NCBI RefSeq assembly: GCF_000764305.2 | Contig: NW_025930541.1 | Span: 62,001-126,000 of the forward strand | Reading direction: 5' to 3' | Origin: Hyalella azteca | Lineage: Eukaryota; Arthropoda; Malacostraca; Amphipoda; Hyalellidae | DNA length: 64,000 bases | Shown: positions 12,901-24,464 of the stretch, in pieces | Position numbering within the stretch: the first letter of the stretch is position 1 | How the letters are laid out: each line of letters starts with the position of its first letter | Made by a program: the position numbers and the translations under genes | The notes under the pieces: generated by a model | What the model was told of the DNA's origin: nothing | The model's database searches: none | The model's input: the letters and a program-made list of their open reading frames with translations, nothing else

Positions 12901-14433
12901 CTGAAAAGAAAAGAAGATCATTGTAAGAGCTTCTGATTCTTTGAGAAACGCTAATGTTTTATTTCACTCTGACCCTCTCAAGACTGACAGGATCAACCGT
13001 TATAATAACGTTTTAGAACATAATTTAAAAATTGCAAAAGGGTTTACTATAAACGCACATAGATACTATTCACGATGTCAATTAGACATGCAAAGTTGTC
13101 CGACATATTATGACATTAGACAAAAATCTTGAGCAACGATGAAAACTTTAATTTTATAATCCCTGTGGATTCAGCGCATTTCTCACCGATGAGAGGTTCA
13201 CAATTGAGGCAAAATAATAAGCAAGGCCGGCAAATATGGGCTGTAAACACAGGTTGTGTGGCTGCCTGCCCTCTGACGAGCAACAGCACGCGAGGGCAAC
13301 TGCAGCTTGACATGCTCGGCTCTCCTACGAGAAAAAACTTACGATCATTGCGCTGGTGGTAGTTGCGCTTTAGACTATCACCTTTACTGGAAAATTCAAC
13401 GTGGGAAATAAATTAATTTAAGATGATTGCGTGAATTTTCATTCAAATTTGCTATAAAATTTTTTAGGAAAATATATACCCCTAAACAGATGGATACCCT
13501 AGATCTCAGCACGAATGATTAGTAAAATTGCGCAATTCCTTCGGCCAACGAAATAGAATTGGATTATTACTCAGAAGAGAAGTTTGAATGCTTCATCGAG
13601 GCACGCATTTGTTTGAATTTGGTGGCCTTTTTTGCATTGCCACGTGCGGCAAAATACGTGAAGTCTCTGTGACCCGCTGCTTATCATATACCAGCAGGGC
13701 TGCAACATAAATCCAGAAGTTGCTGAAACTCAAAATTTAACAAGTTGCGAGAGTCAAATTTTTAGACCCAAAGTTTCCGCCTGGGCTGCTGGCAGGAGCA
13801 GAAAGCTCGCATGAAGTTAACAATATCGCGCCTACGGCGTGACCAAGCAAATATTATATATTTCTATTATTTAATTATTCTGGATTACTGTTGCTGGCTT
13901 ATTTTCGGAGGAACTATGGCGAAAGCTCGCACGCAGTAATTATTTCATAAGATGTACTTTCTATCGCACTTGTTAACAGCGGGATTTCAGTGTGGCAAAG
14001 AGCAGCAATATTCCAGCAATAAGTCGCTGTTTTGATTCTGAGAATTATGAGGTTTTAAGGTTCGGTGACAGATCAGCAGGCTCCTTATATAATCTCACCG
14101 CTATAATTAATGGACCATATGCATTTTTTATCATTGTCATTATTATTATGAATGTTACTATCATTGATATTATTATTGTTATGATTACTGTTAGTGTTAA
14201 TATTATTGATATTAATATTATTAAAACAATTATGCTACCTTAAATAATTTTTCACGGCACCTCAATTAAATAAATGGTGAGCAATGCTTAGAAGCAACTG
14301 GCAGGTCCCCAGCTGGATGCATGAGATGCATTGCCTGCAGGGGCGTTCTAAGTGACAACCTGGGGGCAATAATTCATTCTTGTGATGTCGTCAGCCACAA
14401 CACCGCTGCCCCACCGAGCACGCACCGAGCCCG
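10000..14433. other. Intergenic AT-rich DNA, no recognisable gene
   Basis: The longest frame is 11362-11751 minus (129 codons, no motif). A plus frame at 13129-13362 and a minus frame at 13116-13313 overlap and neither is convincing. GAAAGCTCGCA occurs twice about 120 bp apart (13801 and 13921). At about 14130-14230 the DNA is an imperfect ATT-rich simple tract, which explains the Ile-rich frame at 13992-14243. Confidence 0.5.
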
Positions 14434-14533
14434 CTCGTCCTCCTACGCCTGACGATGAGTGACAGCCCCTCTCGTCCTCCTACGCCTGACGATGAGTGAC
14501 AGCCCCTCTCGTCCTCCTACGCCTGACGATGAG
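14434..14533 (+). repeat. 37-bp tandem repeat, left flank of the gap
   Basis: Nearly three copies of a GC-rich 37-bp unit containing TCCTCCTACGCCTGACGATG and then AGTGACAGCCCC run into the assembly gap. The unit length is not a multiple of three, so the long frames drawn across it are not evidence of coding. Confidence 0.85.
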
Positions 14534-14740
14534 NNNNNNNNNNNNNNNNNNNNNNNNNNNNNNNNNNNNNNNNNNNNNNNNNNNNNNNNNNNNNNNNNNN
14601 NNNNNNNNNNNNNNNNNNNNNNNNNNNNNNNNNNNNNNNNNNNNNNNNNNNNNNNNNNNNNNNNNNNNNNNNNNNNNNNNNNNNNNNNNNNNNNNNNNNN
14701 NNNNNNNNNNNNNNNNNNNNNNNNNNNNNNNNNNNNNNNN
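14534..14740. other. Assembly gap (207 Ns)
   Basis: There is no sequence from 14534 to 14740. Different tandem arrays abut it on each side, so the gap is almost certainly a collapsed or unresolved part of the repeat, and its true length is unknown. Confidence 0.95.
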
Positions 14741-14940
14741 TGAGCCGTACCTGCCTCTTGAGCCGTACCTGCCTCTTGAGCCGTACCTGCCTCTTGAGCC
14801 GTACCTGCCTCTTGAGCCGTACCTGCCTCTTGAGCCGTACCTGCTTCCTGAGCCGTACCTGCTTCCTGAGCCGTGCCCGTGTCCTGAGCCGTGCCTGCTC
14901 CCTGGACCGTACCTGCATCTCGGAGCCCGTCCTGCATCTG
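14741..14940 (+). repeat. 18-bp tandem repeat, right flank of the gap
   Basis: The unit GAGCCGTACCTGCCTCTT is repeated about five times perfectly next to the gap. It then decays through TTCCT-, GTGTCCT- and CTCCCT-ended variants to about 14940. Because 18 is divisible by three, several frames stay open on both strands: a Glu-Pro-Tyr-Leu-Pro-Leu hexamer on plus and a Gly-Thr-Ala-Gln-Glu-Ala hexamer on minus. Homogeneity near the gap and decay outward is the usual pattern of an expanding minisatellite. Confidence 0.85.
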
Positions 14941-15129
14941 GGGCTTCCCCTTAGTTTACCAACCTTAAGTATATGTTTAAGAATCTGTTGCGTTTCTGTC
15001 ACCTCCCTTGGCTTGGTTTGGTTACTCTCGAGCGGCTGTGGACCCAATTGGCTGGACTAACTCAGGGACCGTAATTTGGGATCTTCCAAGCTTCACTTGG
15101 ATCTCTGGAGTGAGTCCTGATTCCTTTAC

Positions 15130-15172
15130 AACGAGCGACAGCCCCTCTCGTCCTACGCCTGACGATGAGCAA
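15130..15172 (+). repeat. Detached single copy of the 37-bp unit
   Basis: CGACAGCCCCTCTCGTCC followed by TACGCCTGACGATGAG is one diverged copy of the unit left of the gap, with three bases lost. It lies about 200 bp beyond the end of the 18-bp array. The 18-bp array therefore sits between copies of the 37-bp unit. Confidence 0.75.
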
Positions 15173-15590
15173 CAGATTAGAAAACAGCATTCGCTGTTCT
15201 CGGCTGCATTTGTGCGTAGCAAATTTCAAAGTAGGGAACTTGTGAGGAAAATATTTACACGTCGTTAATATATTGGTTTTGATTTACGGAATATTATACA
15301 CGAAAATTGGCATTAAAAATATTTTGCCTCAAATAGTAACAGCCATCTTGTCCTTAATTTACTGAGTTTTAAATTATTGAATGAATATCAAATTGCAGAA
15401 TTTTTAAATTTACCAGAGGTTTAATTTGAAGAAAGAAGTAGAAGGAATGAAGAGAGAAATAAAAAAAAATCGCATCGGAACGCAGGGAAGAAGATTACAC
15501 GGGACATCCGCGTGATCTAAGTTTTTGTATAGAGTAGAATTATTTCTAACCCTGTGCGAAAATTTCATCTTCATTATAGTTCACATGAAA
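15173..15590. other. Intergenic, no gene seen
   Basis: AT-rich, no open frame of note. Confidence 0.5.
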
Positions 15591-15667
15591 TTTCACTTCA
15601 TTAAAGAACTATTCTATAGAATAGTTCTTCTATTCTATAGAATAGAAAATTCTATTTCACTTCATTA
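15591..15667. repeat. Interlocking palindromes flanked by a 13-bp direct repeat
   Basis: A 26-bp perfect palindrome (15604-15629, centre TTCTATAGAA) overlaps a 20-bp perfect palindrome (15628-15647). The second half of the latter pairs again with 15650-15656. The cluster is bracketed by two exact copies of TTTCACTTCATTA (15591-15603 and 15655-15667). The arrangement resembles a tiny palindromic insertion with a target duplication, but could also arise from replication slippage on a hairpin. Confidence 0.75.
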
Positions 15668-16146
15668 GAGGTCAACTGAACATGCGAAGCCGCTTAGTTG
15701 GCGTCAACTCAAACCCCTGTTGTTTGAATTGCGCAGTAAAATTCGTCTCTGTTCCGCAAAACACCCAATTATTTATACTTGAACAATGTTTTTATGCGTG
15801 CAGGTGAAAGTTTGCATTGCTCTATAAGCTTCCATGTTACACACACCTTCATAACTGTTATTGTGTGGCTTAACATTTCAACTGGGAAAATGACTAATCG
15901 TTCAACAGTTAATATTTTAAATAATCAAATTTTCGCAGCTTAGGAAACGAAGACGCAGGTCGTGGTTTTGACGTTTGTGAGGCAGTCGAGCTCGACGCTG
16001 TGGTGAGCGGATCAAAGGATTGGTGGCAGTGCGAGTCTTGCATGCACTACCACCACGCGCTGCCCACCGCTGCCGTGCATCTTGATTTCTCGTAAGACAT
16101 CGAGCATAAATAACCACAACTCATAATCATCGTTTATTATATTTAG
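15668..16146. other. Intergenic, with a GC-rich patch
   Basis: The segment 15950-16080 is GC-rich and open on the minus strand (15917-16117, Arg-rich) with no motif. The rest is unremarkable. Confidence 0.4.
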
Positions 16147-16443
16147 AATTCTGCAGCAATGACTAATTCAGAATATTATAATCGGAATTCTGCAGGAATG
16201 ACTAATTCAGAATATTATAATCGGAATTCTGCAGGAATGACCAATTCAGAATATTATAATCGGAATTCTGCAGGAATGACCAATTCAGAATATTATAATC
16301 GGAATTCTGCAGGAATGACCAATTCAGAATATTATAATCGGAATTCTGCAGGAATGACTAATTCAGAATATTATAATCGGAATTCCGCAGGAATGACTAA
16401 TTCAGAATATTATAATCGGAATTCTGCAGGAATGACTAATTCC
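16147..16443 (+). repeat. 39-bp minisatellite, seven full copies plus a partial one
   Basis: Units start with AATTCTGCAGGAATGAC and continue through AATTCAGAATATTATAATCG. The copies are almost identical. The only differences are two C/T transitions, in the fourth-from-last base of AATGACT and in the AATTCT word, plus one G/C change in the first copy. The eighth copy breaks off after AATTCCGAC. Such homogeneity implies recent expansion or conversion. Confidence 0.95.
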
Positions 16444-16455
16444 GACAAAAAATAA
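16159..16455 (+). CDS. Open frame through the 39-bp array (13-residue repeat peptide, doubtful)
   Basis: The array is open in one frame and would encode a 13-residue unit (MTNSEYYNRNSAG) repeated seven times, then Met-Thr-Asn-Ser-Asp-Lys-Lys and a stop. There is a stop just upstream of the array in the same frame, no signal peptide and no flanking coding sequence. Openness follows trivially from a 39-bp unit without a stop, so coding is unproven. The two base differences within the translated copies (Thr ACT/ACC and Ser TCT/TCC) are both silent in this frame. Confidence 0.12.
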   Translation: MTNSEYYNRNSAGMTNSEYYNRNSAGMTNSEYYNRNSAGMTNSEYYNRNSAGMTNSEYYNRNSAGMTNSEYYNRNSAGMTNSEYYNRNSAGMTNSDKK

Positions 16456-17420
16456 GACATTTTTTTAACACAAGAATCAGAAGATAAGTTAAATGAAACA
16501 AGTGCTATAAATAGTTTGTGTGTTGAAACAGATTTTCAAAGAAAAATGCAGGGGACTACTCGAAAAAATTTCAAAATTGCCTTCGTCTTCGATGATTATC
16601 TGATAATTAGTGGTTCAGGTTCCAGTCTGATTGATTAAAAAAACGTTGAAGAATGATTACCTTTTTAGCGCATTTTCTCATTTACGGAAAAAAATGCCTA
16701 TTGCGCTCGTCATGTCCGTCCGCCCGTCCGTCGGTCTATTCGTCCGTCTGTCCGTGACTTCGCGTTTTCGTCGATTTTGAGAAAATTCGCTCTCTGTCAC
16801 TCACTGCAGTGAGTACCGGGTTATATTTTTTGGAATAGTATTCTTTTCGCGGTTAAACTTTGATTATATTTTTTAAGATAAATTCGTAGATTGACGAATG
16901 TTAATAGACCATTTGATTAAAATAAGAATAACTACAAAACTGATGTCATTTTATAACACCGAATTAGATTTAACTTAACTTTCCGTCAAGGGAACCGAAC
17001 ACTGAAAGTTTTAGTTTATCCTTTACCTGGGGATCACATCATAATAGCTGGCCACAAGTGTTTACAGTTCCGAGGTGTAGCCTCTTACGAGAAAAAATCC
17101 CTTAACTAAGTTAATTTTTATTCTGAAGACAGGGCAAGTCGGTGCTTGGCTGAGAACTTTGGTCGGCAACACGACAAAATATCATGATAAAAGCGTTCAA
17201 ATATCTTGTCTTTGATTAATAAAATTTTTCCAAACCTAGGTATAGATTATCAGAAGGTGTTCTTCCGCGTATATCTGATAATAATACTCAATTTACCACG
17301 TTTATTTCAGTATATATATTGGTTTATGTCCTGGATTCGAATAAAGTGCATTATAACTAAGGTTTGATAGCAAGCAAAATCAAATAGTTTGTGTGTTCAA
17401 AGCTGTACAAAATTACTGCT
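16456..17420. other. Intergenic with a GTCC/GTCT-rich microsatellite
   Basis: At 16708-16756 the DNA is an imperfect (GTCC/GTCT)n tract (GTCCGTCCGCCCGTCCGTCG and onward) followed by GACTTCGCGTTTTCG. Such tracts often mark the end of arthropod retroelements, but no element body is visible. Nothing else was seen. Confidence 0.5.
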
Positions 17421-17490
17421 AAAGATGTAGCGCAGAGGTATGATCACATTTGATGCGTGTTGCAGGTTTGATACACCTGTCAGCTCATGT
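17421..17490 (+). repeat. tRNA-like fossil, possible SINE head
   Basis: TAGCGCAGAGG fits a pol III A box. About 35 bases downstream lies a perfect five-pair stem with a seven-base loop, CAGGT-TTGATAC-ACCTG, resembling a T arm with a degenerate B box. The acceptor stem does not close, so this is not a tRNA gene. A decayed tRNA-derived SINE head is the simplest reading, but chance is possible. Confidence 0.25.
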
Positions 17491-18259
17491 CCCACGAAAT
17501 AAAATTTGCTGATATTCGAACCTAAATTTCAGTCTGATCTTCCTAGAACATGGCACGGCACGCGCATTTATCGACACGATAAATGAGGACTTAAGTAGAA
17601 ACCAGAAAGTTTATGTTACCGGAATATTTCTATAGTTAACGGATAGGAATATTCAAAACTTTTCGTGTAGTGAATATGAATTTACGGAAGTTTCCCGAAT
17701 TTTGGAGCCTCGGTCAACTGTTTTTCGATTAATTGCTCGATCCTTATACCTTGACTTGGAATAATTTAAATTATTCACTAATTCGAGGAAAATTAATCTA
17801 ACTCCATTAATTTATTTAGGAAATTAATTTTTAGAGAATATCTCATTACTTCCTAACGTTTGGGAAAGAAGTGGCTTATGGAGAAGTCCTGCCTACGTGT
17901 AAAGTAAAAGTAAATGAATCTAGGTTAATTATTCGATAACTCTTTCACAATGAATGTTAAGCACAAATTCTAAAGATGTATGTCAAACGTCAAAAAAATC
18001 AATGAAGCCCCCAAAAAAGCGCAACTATTGAAATTTTTTTGAACATTCGACAAACGACAAATGTTGATTTTCTTTGGTGAATTTGAAATAATATCACGCG
18101 AACGAACTTTTTAGAAGAAGAGACTCCCATATTGGCAGCCGTCCATTCCTTCTGCTTGGCGCATCAGGCGCTGTTCAAATGCAATTTGGCAGTCCATCCT
18201 CAAGAATTTTTCAGTTTTTATCTCAAATATGAGCATTGAAGACAGTATTTAAAGTCTTA
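17491..18259. other. Intergenic, no gene seen
   Basis: No open frame or repeat of note. Confidence 0.5.
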
Positions 18260-18620
18260 GGACGACAAACAAATATTTCAGGCATTTCCTTATCACTCTA
18301 ATCAGGAAGTTGTTTTTCTTAGACGACATACAAATATTTTGGATCTTTTCTTGTTAGAGAAATATGGATGCCACTAATGAGGAACAAATATATCAGGTTC
18401 TTTTTCATCTGAGAAAGAAGAACGGATAATTCCCTGGACGAAAAACGAAAATTTTAGGCATTTATCCCAGTACAGAAACCATGATGTCACTTTTTGATCT
18501 GAACAAAAAAGAAAACGAATATATCTTACGTTCTGGTTAGGAAAGTCGAAATTTTATTCCAATATTTTACACAATTCCACAAACAAATATTTTATGTGTT
18601 TTCTTGCCCAAACAGAAAAA
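18260..18620 (+). repeat. Strongly decayed tandem repeat, period about 54-69 bp
   Basis: A block of the form GACGACAAACAAATATTT followed by a GGCATTTCC-like word recurs about six times. The AAATATT-like cores start near 18271, 18332, 18386, 18447, 18516 and 18585. Between the cores, CTGA/CAGAAA-type words recur less clearly. Identity between units is low, so this is an old array. Confidence 0.5.
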
Positions 18621-19774
18621 AGCCTAAAGAAAGAAAAGCCCAAAACTTGCTCGAGTAAAAATATTTGGGTAACTATAACTTTATTGTATATATAGGTTTA
18701 CTAATTATGTTGAAAATGAGCCAAAAGAAGACTTGAATTTTTCTAAATTTCTCACGATGCATGTTTCGTACCATTATCGTAACTATTACTTCAATAAAAG
18801 TATTCTTATTGTAGTACATATTGGTCACTTCAAAGTAATTCTTCAATATTCTTATTGTTTGAATAAACTAAATATGTTCATGAAATTAGGGTATTTCTTG
18901 GAGTTTCAAGGTGATTAAAAGGAATGAGAACATTTTAAATTTTATTTGACAACCAAAGAAAAATGTCTTCGCATGGCGCCAATTGAGCCATATATAATTA
19001 TTTTTTTACTTTGATCAAATGTCTAACAACTACGTAAGATTATATACGTTTCTTGTAGTGATGCATTCCTTTTTATTGAAAAGCTTATTAGATAGCCAAC
19101 AAATTTTTGAAATTTTCTCATTCACATGCCTCGGTTTATACGCACGACTTTTCCCATTGGTCTCAGTAAGTAGAAAATTTGTGCTGAAGCTGATTAAAAC
19201 TCATCATTGTTTTATGAAAAAATATTAAATATGAAGAGTCGAAGATTACGTAGCATTTTTAAATGGTTATTGGAAATTGTATGATCTCTCGAGATAAAGT
19301 TCCAAATGCGCCCAGTTGCGAGGATGCGTAACAACGTATCTAGTACGGCCAATAGATTTCACAGTTTTCCTCATCAAATAAGGAAATCTTTGTTTCAAAG
19401 TAAAAGAATCTGCTGATGCTTTCAGCCGGATTTTTCCTGGTTGGAAAATCGCCAAAAGAATTACCTCGCAAGCTGCGACCGTGACCGCGACGGCCGACCT
19501 TACAGTGCGTTGAATAAGCTCGGTCCTTTGATCTCATTGCCGCTTAACGCGAATTTTTTAAATCCATTTCAAGATAAGATGAAAGCCAAAATTTTTAGTT
19601 TGCTTTGCGGATACAACTATTAGTGCCGAGATTAGCTTTCCTCTACGTGCACTGCAGGTTAAATACGTTATTTCATCCACGCAATTCTAATACTCAAATT
19701 TATCGATCGTTCATTTATGGTGAATATATATTCGTTAAGATACCCGACCCATCGAATTTACGATTTAATAATAT

Positions 19775-19799
19775 TTCATCACCGCATTGCGGTGATGAA
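19775..19799. repeat. 25-bp perfect hairpin (12-bp arms, 1-base centre)
   Basis: TTCATCACCGCA is followed, after one T, by its exact reverse complement. The arms are GC-richer than the surrounding DNA. Function unknown. Confidence 0.8.
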
Positions 19800-22072
19800 G
19801 AAATAGAATCCAAATAATTATAATAATAGAATATGCATGTTAATCACTTCAGATCGTTAATGTTTCAGAAATCAATGTTACGTTACAACAAAAGTAGAAT
19901 TTATAAACATAGATGAACGGAAAATAAAAATATAAAAGAGCTGCTGAACGAAAAATATACATCTACGTTTCGAATTACTTTCGCAAGGGTCCGAAAAAAA
20001 ACAGATAAAAGAAACTTATACGATAGACAGTACATACACATGGGCGAGAAAATCTAATGAACATTTGTTGAGCTTCTATTGTCTCAATACTGCTTTTCTC
20101 CAAAAGAATACAGCTTACATTGCATGCAAATTGAGTCGCGAATTCTACAAGAAAAACACCAAAGTAAAGATTTGGCGAGCGAACAGGCGGCTGGAAGCCG
20201 CGGCCGTGCAGCTTCAATGCATTCGCGCGAACTTTGGCCAACATAAGAAAGTCGAGCTTACGTCGCCTTGCTGGGCGCGGCGAAACGCTAATTTTTTATT
20301 GTTGTTAGACACTGAAAAATACATGGAGTGAATAAAAGGTTGCGCATAAGTTTATAAACAATTGATACATTCAATTCTAGTCCTGTGAGTAAAATAATAT
20401 TAACTATCATCGATTCTCTTAGAGAAAGAAGCAGCGCATTTATTTTAGTTCCAATATGTAGAGAAGTGAAATTATAGAATTTTGATTTTCCAGTAATGTT
20501 AAATGTTCATTTCTGTGCCAACCCTTCATCCGCGAAGAATATTATTTGCAATCTTAGACATTGGACCGAAGTTTTTATAATAGATATAATGTAAAGTCGT
20601 TGAAATTTTCAAGAGCGCGTCGGCTTCGGCCAGGCCAGTTGTCGCTTTGCTCGCTTTTCCGCCTCAAGTAATACGAACAATTAAACCAGCTACATCAGCG
20701 TTGTGGAGACTGCGCTGCATAGAGCTGCGAAGAGCGTTCAAAGCTTCAACAATGCCATGTCATAATTGTTTGGCTTGATTGCAAATTATTCTAGTAGGAT
20801 TTTTTTTTTAAATTACAAAAATAAAAATATATATGTATATATTTAAATTATGAAAAAGTATTCTAAAACATAAGCAATACCTAAATATTTTAAATATTGT
20901 TTAAATTCAAAAGAAAAGTGCAGAGAAAGCTCTGTCCTTCCATATATATCTTACTAAAAGATCAAGAAATCGTTGAGAGACACATAATTTGATAAAATTG
21001 TCGTGTATAGCTCGATGTTATGTAGAAATGTCACAAGATGTAATTGAACAATAATTCTTACACTGGAAAATCTCATTTAATTCCGACCATAAATAATTAG
21101 CTTTTGCTTGATCACTTCAAGAATAAATTCATATATTCCGACTATAAACTTTTTTACAATTAAATTTGGTTCACTTTTCTACCATTGAACTAGGCGGTTT
21201 TTTCACGCTTATGAATTAAAAATGTTCCAAATATTATACGTAGGTTCTGAAGGAAGGAGTGAATCCTCTACTCAGGACACAATATTGTTTTTTTATGTTG
21301 CTTGAAAAAACTGGTTGGTTAAAAATAATCCCAAGTTGCTGCTCATTATTTCTTGCCAACTCGTTAGGACTGTTCACCAGCATCAAAGAAAAGCAAGAAC
21401 TGGACCAACTGTAATTTGCAGTTTGTGCCAGAGTTTTTTTTCGGGCACCACAGATACAGGGCTGAATCATGCAGCAGTCGTATCAGTAAAAAAGGCACTA
21501 GACTACATCATAAATAAGTGGATAGCTGAAAACGTCGTGCATATTTCAAAGTTGATTGCTGTACGACATGCAAGTGAACTTTCCCTTGCTCACATCTTGT
21601 GGACAAGGTCGGCTATCCGACTTCGTAACAAACTCTGATATATAAAAGTGAAAACGGTTCTTTGCAATCGACTTTGAAGTTCATGAAGCAAGCAGCATTA
21701 AATTCAATAGTATCATTCACATTCATAAATTTATTTTGTTTGGATGCGATCTTTGGCATAATTTTTTTAAAAGTACCTAAACTTGATTGTTTTTTAAAGT
21801 TCTGTAGACCCATTGCATACACTGTCATATGATATTTTTGAGTTTTGCATTCACAAACCAGAAACAATTAGTTTCGCTGGACACCATTGTGAGGAGTTTC
21901 TAGGTATACAATACATGAATATCAGACGTATAGTCACCTAGGTTTTCATTTCATATTATCAACATTCGTCGTTGACATACATGAAGACTGAATGTGATTT
22001 GAGAAAACTCATTTATTTATTTTATTTGTCAACATTATTAATTTTCTTTTTTCCTTGCCTGAAAAGTTTTTG

Positions 22073-22097
22073 CACTCCATCATGCAGTGATGGAGTG
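22073..22097. repeat. Hairpin with 10-bp perfect arms
   Basis: CACTCCATCA, a five-base loop TGCAG, then the exact reverse complement. No associated gene was recognised. Confidence 0.7.
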
Positions 22098-24464
22098 AAA
22101 TTGAAAATAACACATGGAATATTCCTTCCTCTCTTAACTATTAAATTTAATCCACTTTATTGAATTAGCTTAAAATTCTCCCAACAGAAGAGCGATTTTG
22201 ACAACAAGAATATTTCCTTTCGACGCAGTCATTCAAGCCAGAAAATTGGTCCCTTGCACTAATTTCAGATAACCTCCACGTTTTCTGGTAATGGTGCAGA
22301 GCATGTAAATTAAAGTGATGAAAACACCCAGTTTGAATTTTTCTCTTGAAATAATTGTAGGTAAAAAAATAAAAAAAGTAATTGAATTGGTAAGCTTATT
22401 TAATCAGCACGTATTTCCTGAGAAACCATGTTTGGCTTTCGTGCTGCTGCTTCACTAAATTTGTTTGTTTGAAGTATGATTAATTAACTGTGTCATTAAT
22501 TAAGTGCTCGTTTGAAGGCAAATATATTATGGAGGTTAGGGGCCATGCCACAAAATTTCTTCGTCCTAATAATGTTACAACTTTTTATTTTTCTTTTGAA
22601 TTTCTAAACTTGTTACAGAAAAATTACTCTGCGCAGGTTTCTGCGATCTAACTTTTAGAATCTAACTACAGGTTCAGAAATTATATATTTAATGCCTGAT
22701 TTAAAATTCAAATTTAGAAGCATAGAAAGAATGAGAGGCTATAAACATCGACGAACACCAAATCTGATTGCAACAGAAATAAAAATATCTTCCCTAAGTA
22801 TTTTTTTTTCAAGACAAACTCATTGAAATATAGAGAACTATTGTTTATCAAGCCATAGAAGAGAACAGAGAACTACTGTATATCAAACGAATTTTTGATA
22901 CACGGTTTTCAAACCTTGTTGTTGTGACGGTTACGTGTTTTCCGAAACAAAATGATTGGGTCTTGAAGTTTTTCGATCATCCGGAATCGACTGGATTATG
23001 CCATGATTTGGGCATGCCCTATATCGCTATCGTCACCAAAACTTGAAGAAAAACATCACTAAACGGATATAAACAACCGCAATTAATTTATTTCAGCATA
23101 TAGGGAAGTGTTTTCAGCTCTATAAAAGTAAAGCACCTCGCGATATGCTCTCAGAAAAGTAAAAACAAAATCAGTATAATTTTTATACTGTGGACGATTT
23201 GTCGAGTTTTGTAGCATAAATCGTCACATTTAGCCGATGAAAAATGAGGAATTTAATTAAGGTGAAAGGAATTTAGGAACGATAATATTCGACATCAGAG
23301 ATTATGCTGCAGGATATTATTGAAACAGCTCACTAGAATTTTTCGCCGCAGCAGTGAGGTTAAATTGAAATGATGAAATTTCAGAGAAAAATACTCGAGG
23401 ATATTATAAATTTTTGGTCAATGAAAACATGATTTATCTCACATTTAAACATTGTTCGAGTTTTTGGGACTAATGTTAATCAATTGAGGTTCCTTAAATA
23501 ATCCACTGCTCCGCAGCGTAACAGATGATAAAATTTCAGTAATAATTTTTCAACATTTTTTATGCACAACCACCACATCATATAAATCGTCAAACAATTT
23601 TAAACACATTTTCGGTTTAACAAAATATCACGAGGTATGAGTTTAATGAATAGTTTAGTTCCAGTAAAATTTTCAACCTCAAAATATTATTCAAAATATT
23701 CTTCAACTTTAAATATTCTATAGATCAATTAGCTAAGCTCCCATCAGACACCAGCGCATTTTTCGGCGTTGCGGTTCGTTCAAGCATGCAGCAGCAGCTC
23801 GCTGTCTGCTGAAGGGAGAAGCTAGGCAATCGCGCAGATCAAGTCAATGTAATTGAACTTTGGAATAGCAGACGCTCTGCTCGTGAATGTAATTAAAGAT
23901 GATAGGAAGGCAATGAATGAAAATAATTTGTTAGCTGCAAGCCATGGGTCACGAATACATATATTATAAGATCATCAACGAGAACCAGAGTGCATGCATA
24001 TGCATACTCAATTGAAAGAAGGTAAAAAAGTATATAATAAATTGCAGTGTGCATTATAAATATTGAACAGTGCACTATGAAATGTGTTTGCGTCAATTCT
24101 TCCTAATTTGAACTACAATAACAACCATTTTCCTCGTCACCATTTCCATGTAAAAAATTTTCTAGTGAATGAACCTTTATGAAACTGTAGTTTTCATGAA
24201 TTTGAGGTTCGTTTTTGATGCCTGTTATTTGATAAAATTATGATATACAAATGAAGTTATATTTCACCCGACAGTAAATTTTAAAAATGTACTATTTTTT
24301 TTGACTTTGAAATGTATTGCGCTAGAAAAACGGGGTCTTGTGACCTTCACTCAACCAGCTAATCTCATATCAAAGTTTCTTTATTTAGGTCGAGTTGATT
24401 TTGTCGAACTTTAGAAGTTTGTTATTCTTCTTCGCCATATCTGATACCCTACAGCAAATCTTAG

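Larger units (their letters stand above)
18621..24464. other. Long intergenic stretch, two hairpins, no gene recognised
   Basis: Many short frames are present (for example 20065-20331 plus and 21315-21638 plus, 88 and 107 codons), none with motifs. GC-richer patches at 20160-20290 and 20610-20730 are open in more than one frame but carry no recognisable domain. Two hairpins are listed separately. No mobile-element coding sequence was seen. Confidence 0.4.

Noticed and set aside
14443..15047. Long frames on both strands across the gap.
   Set aside because: They run through Ns and through minisatellite units; openness is a by-product of the repeat and of translating Ns.
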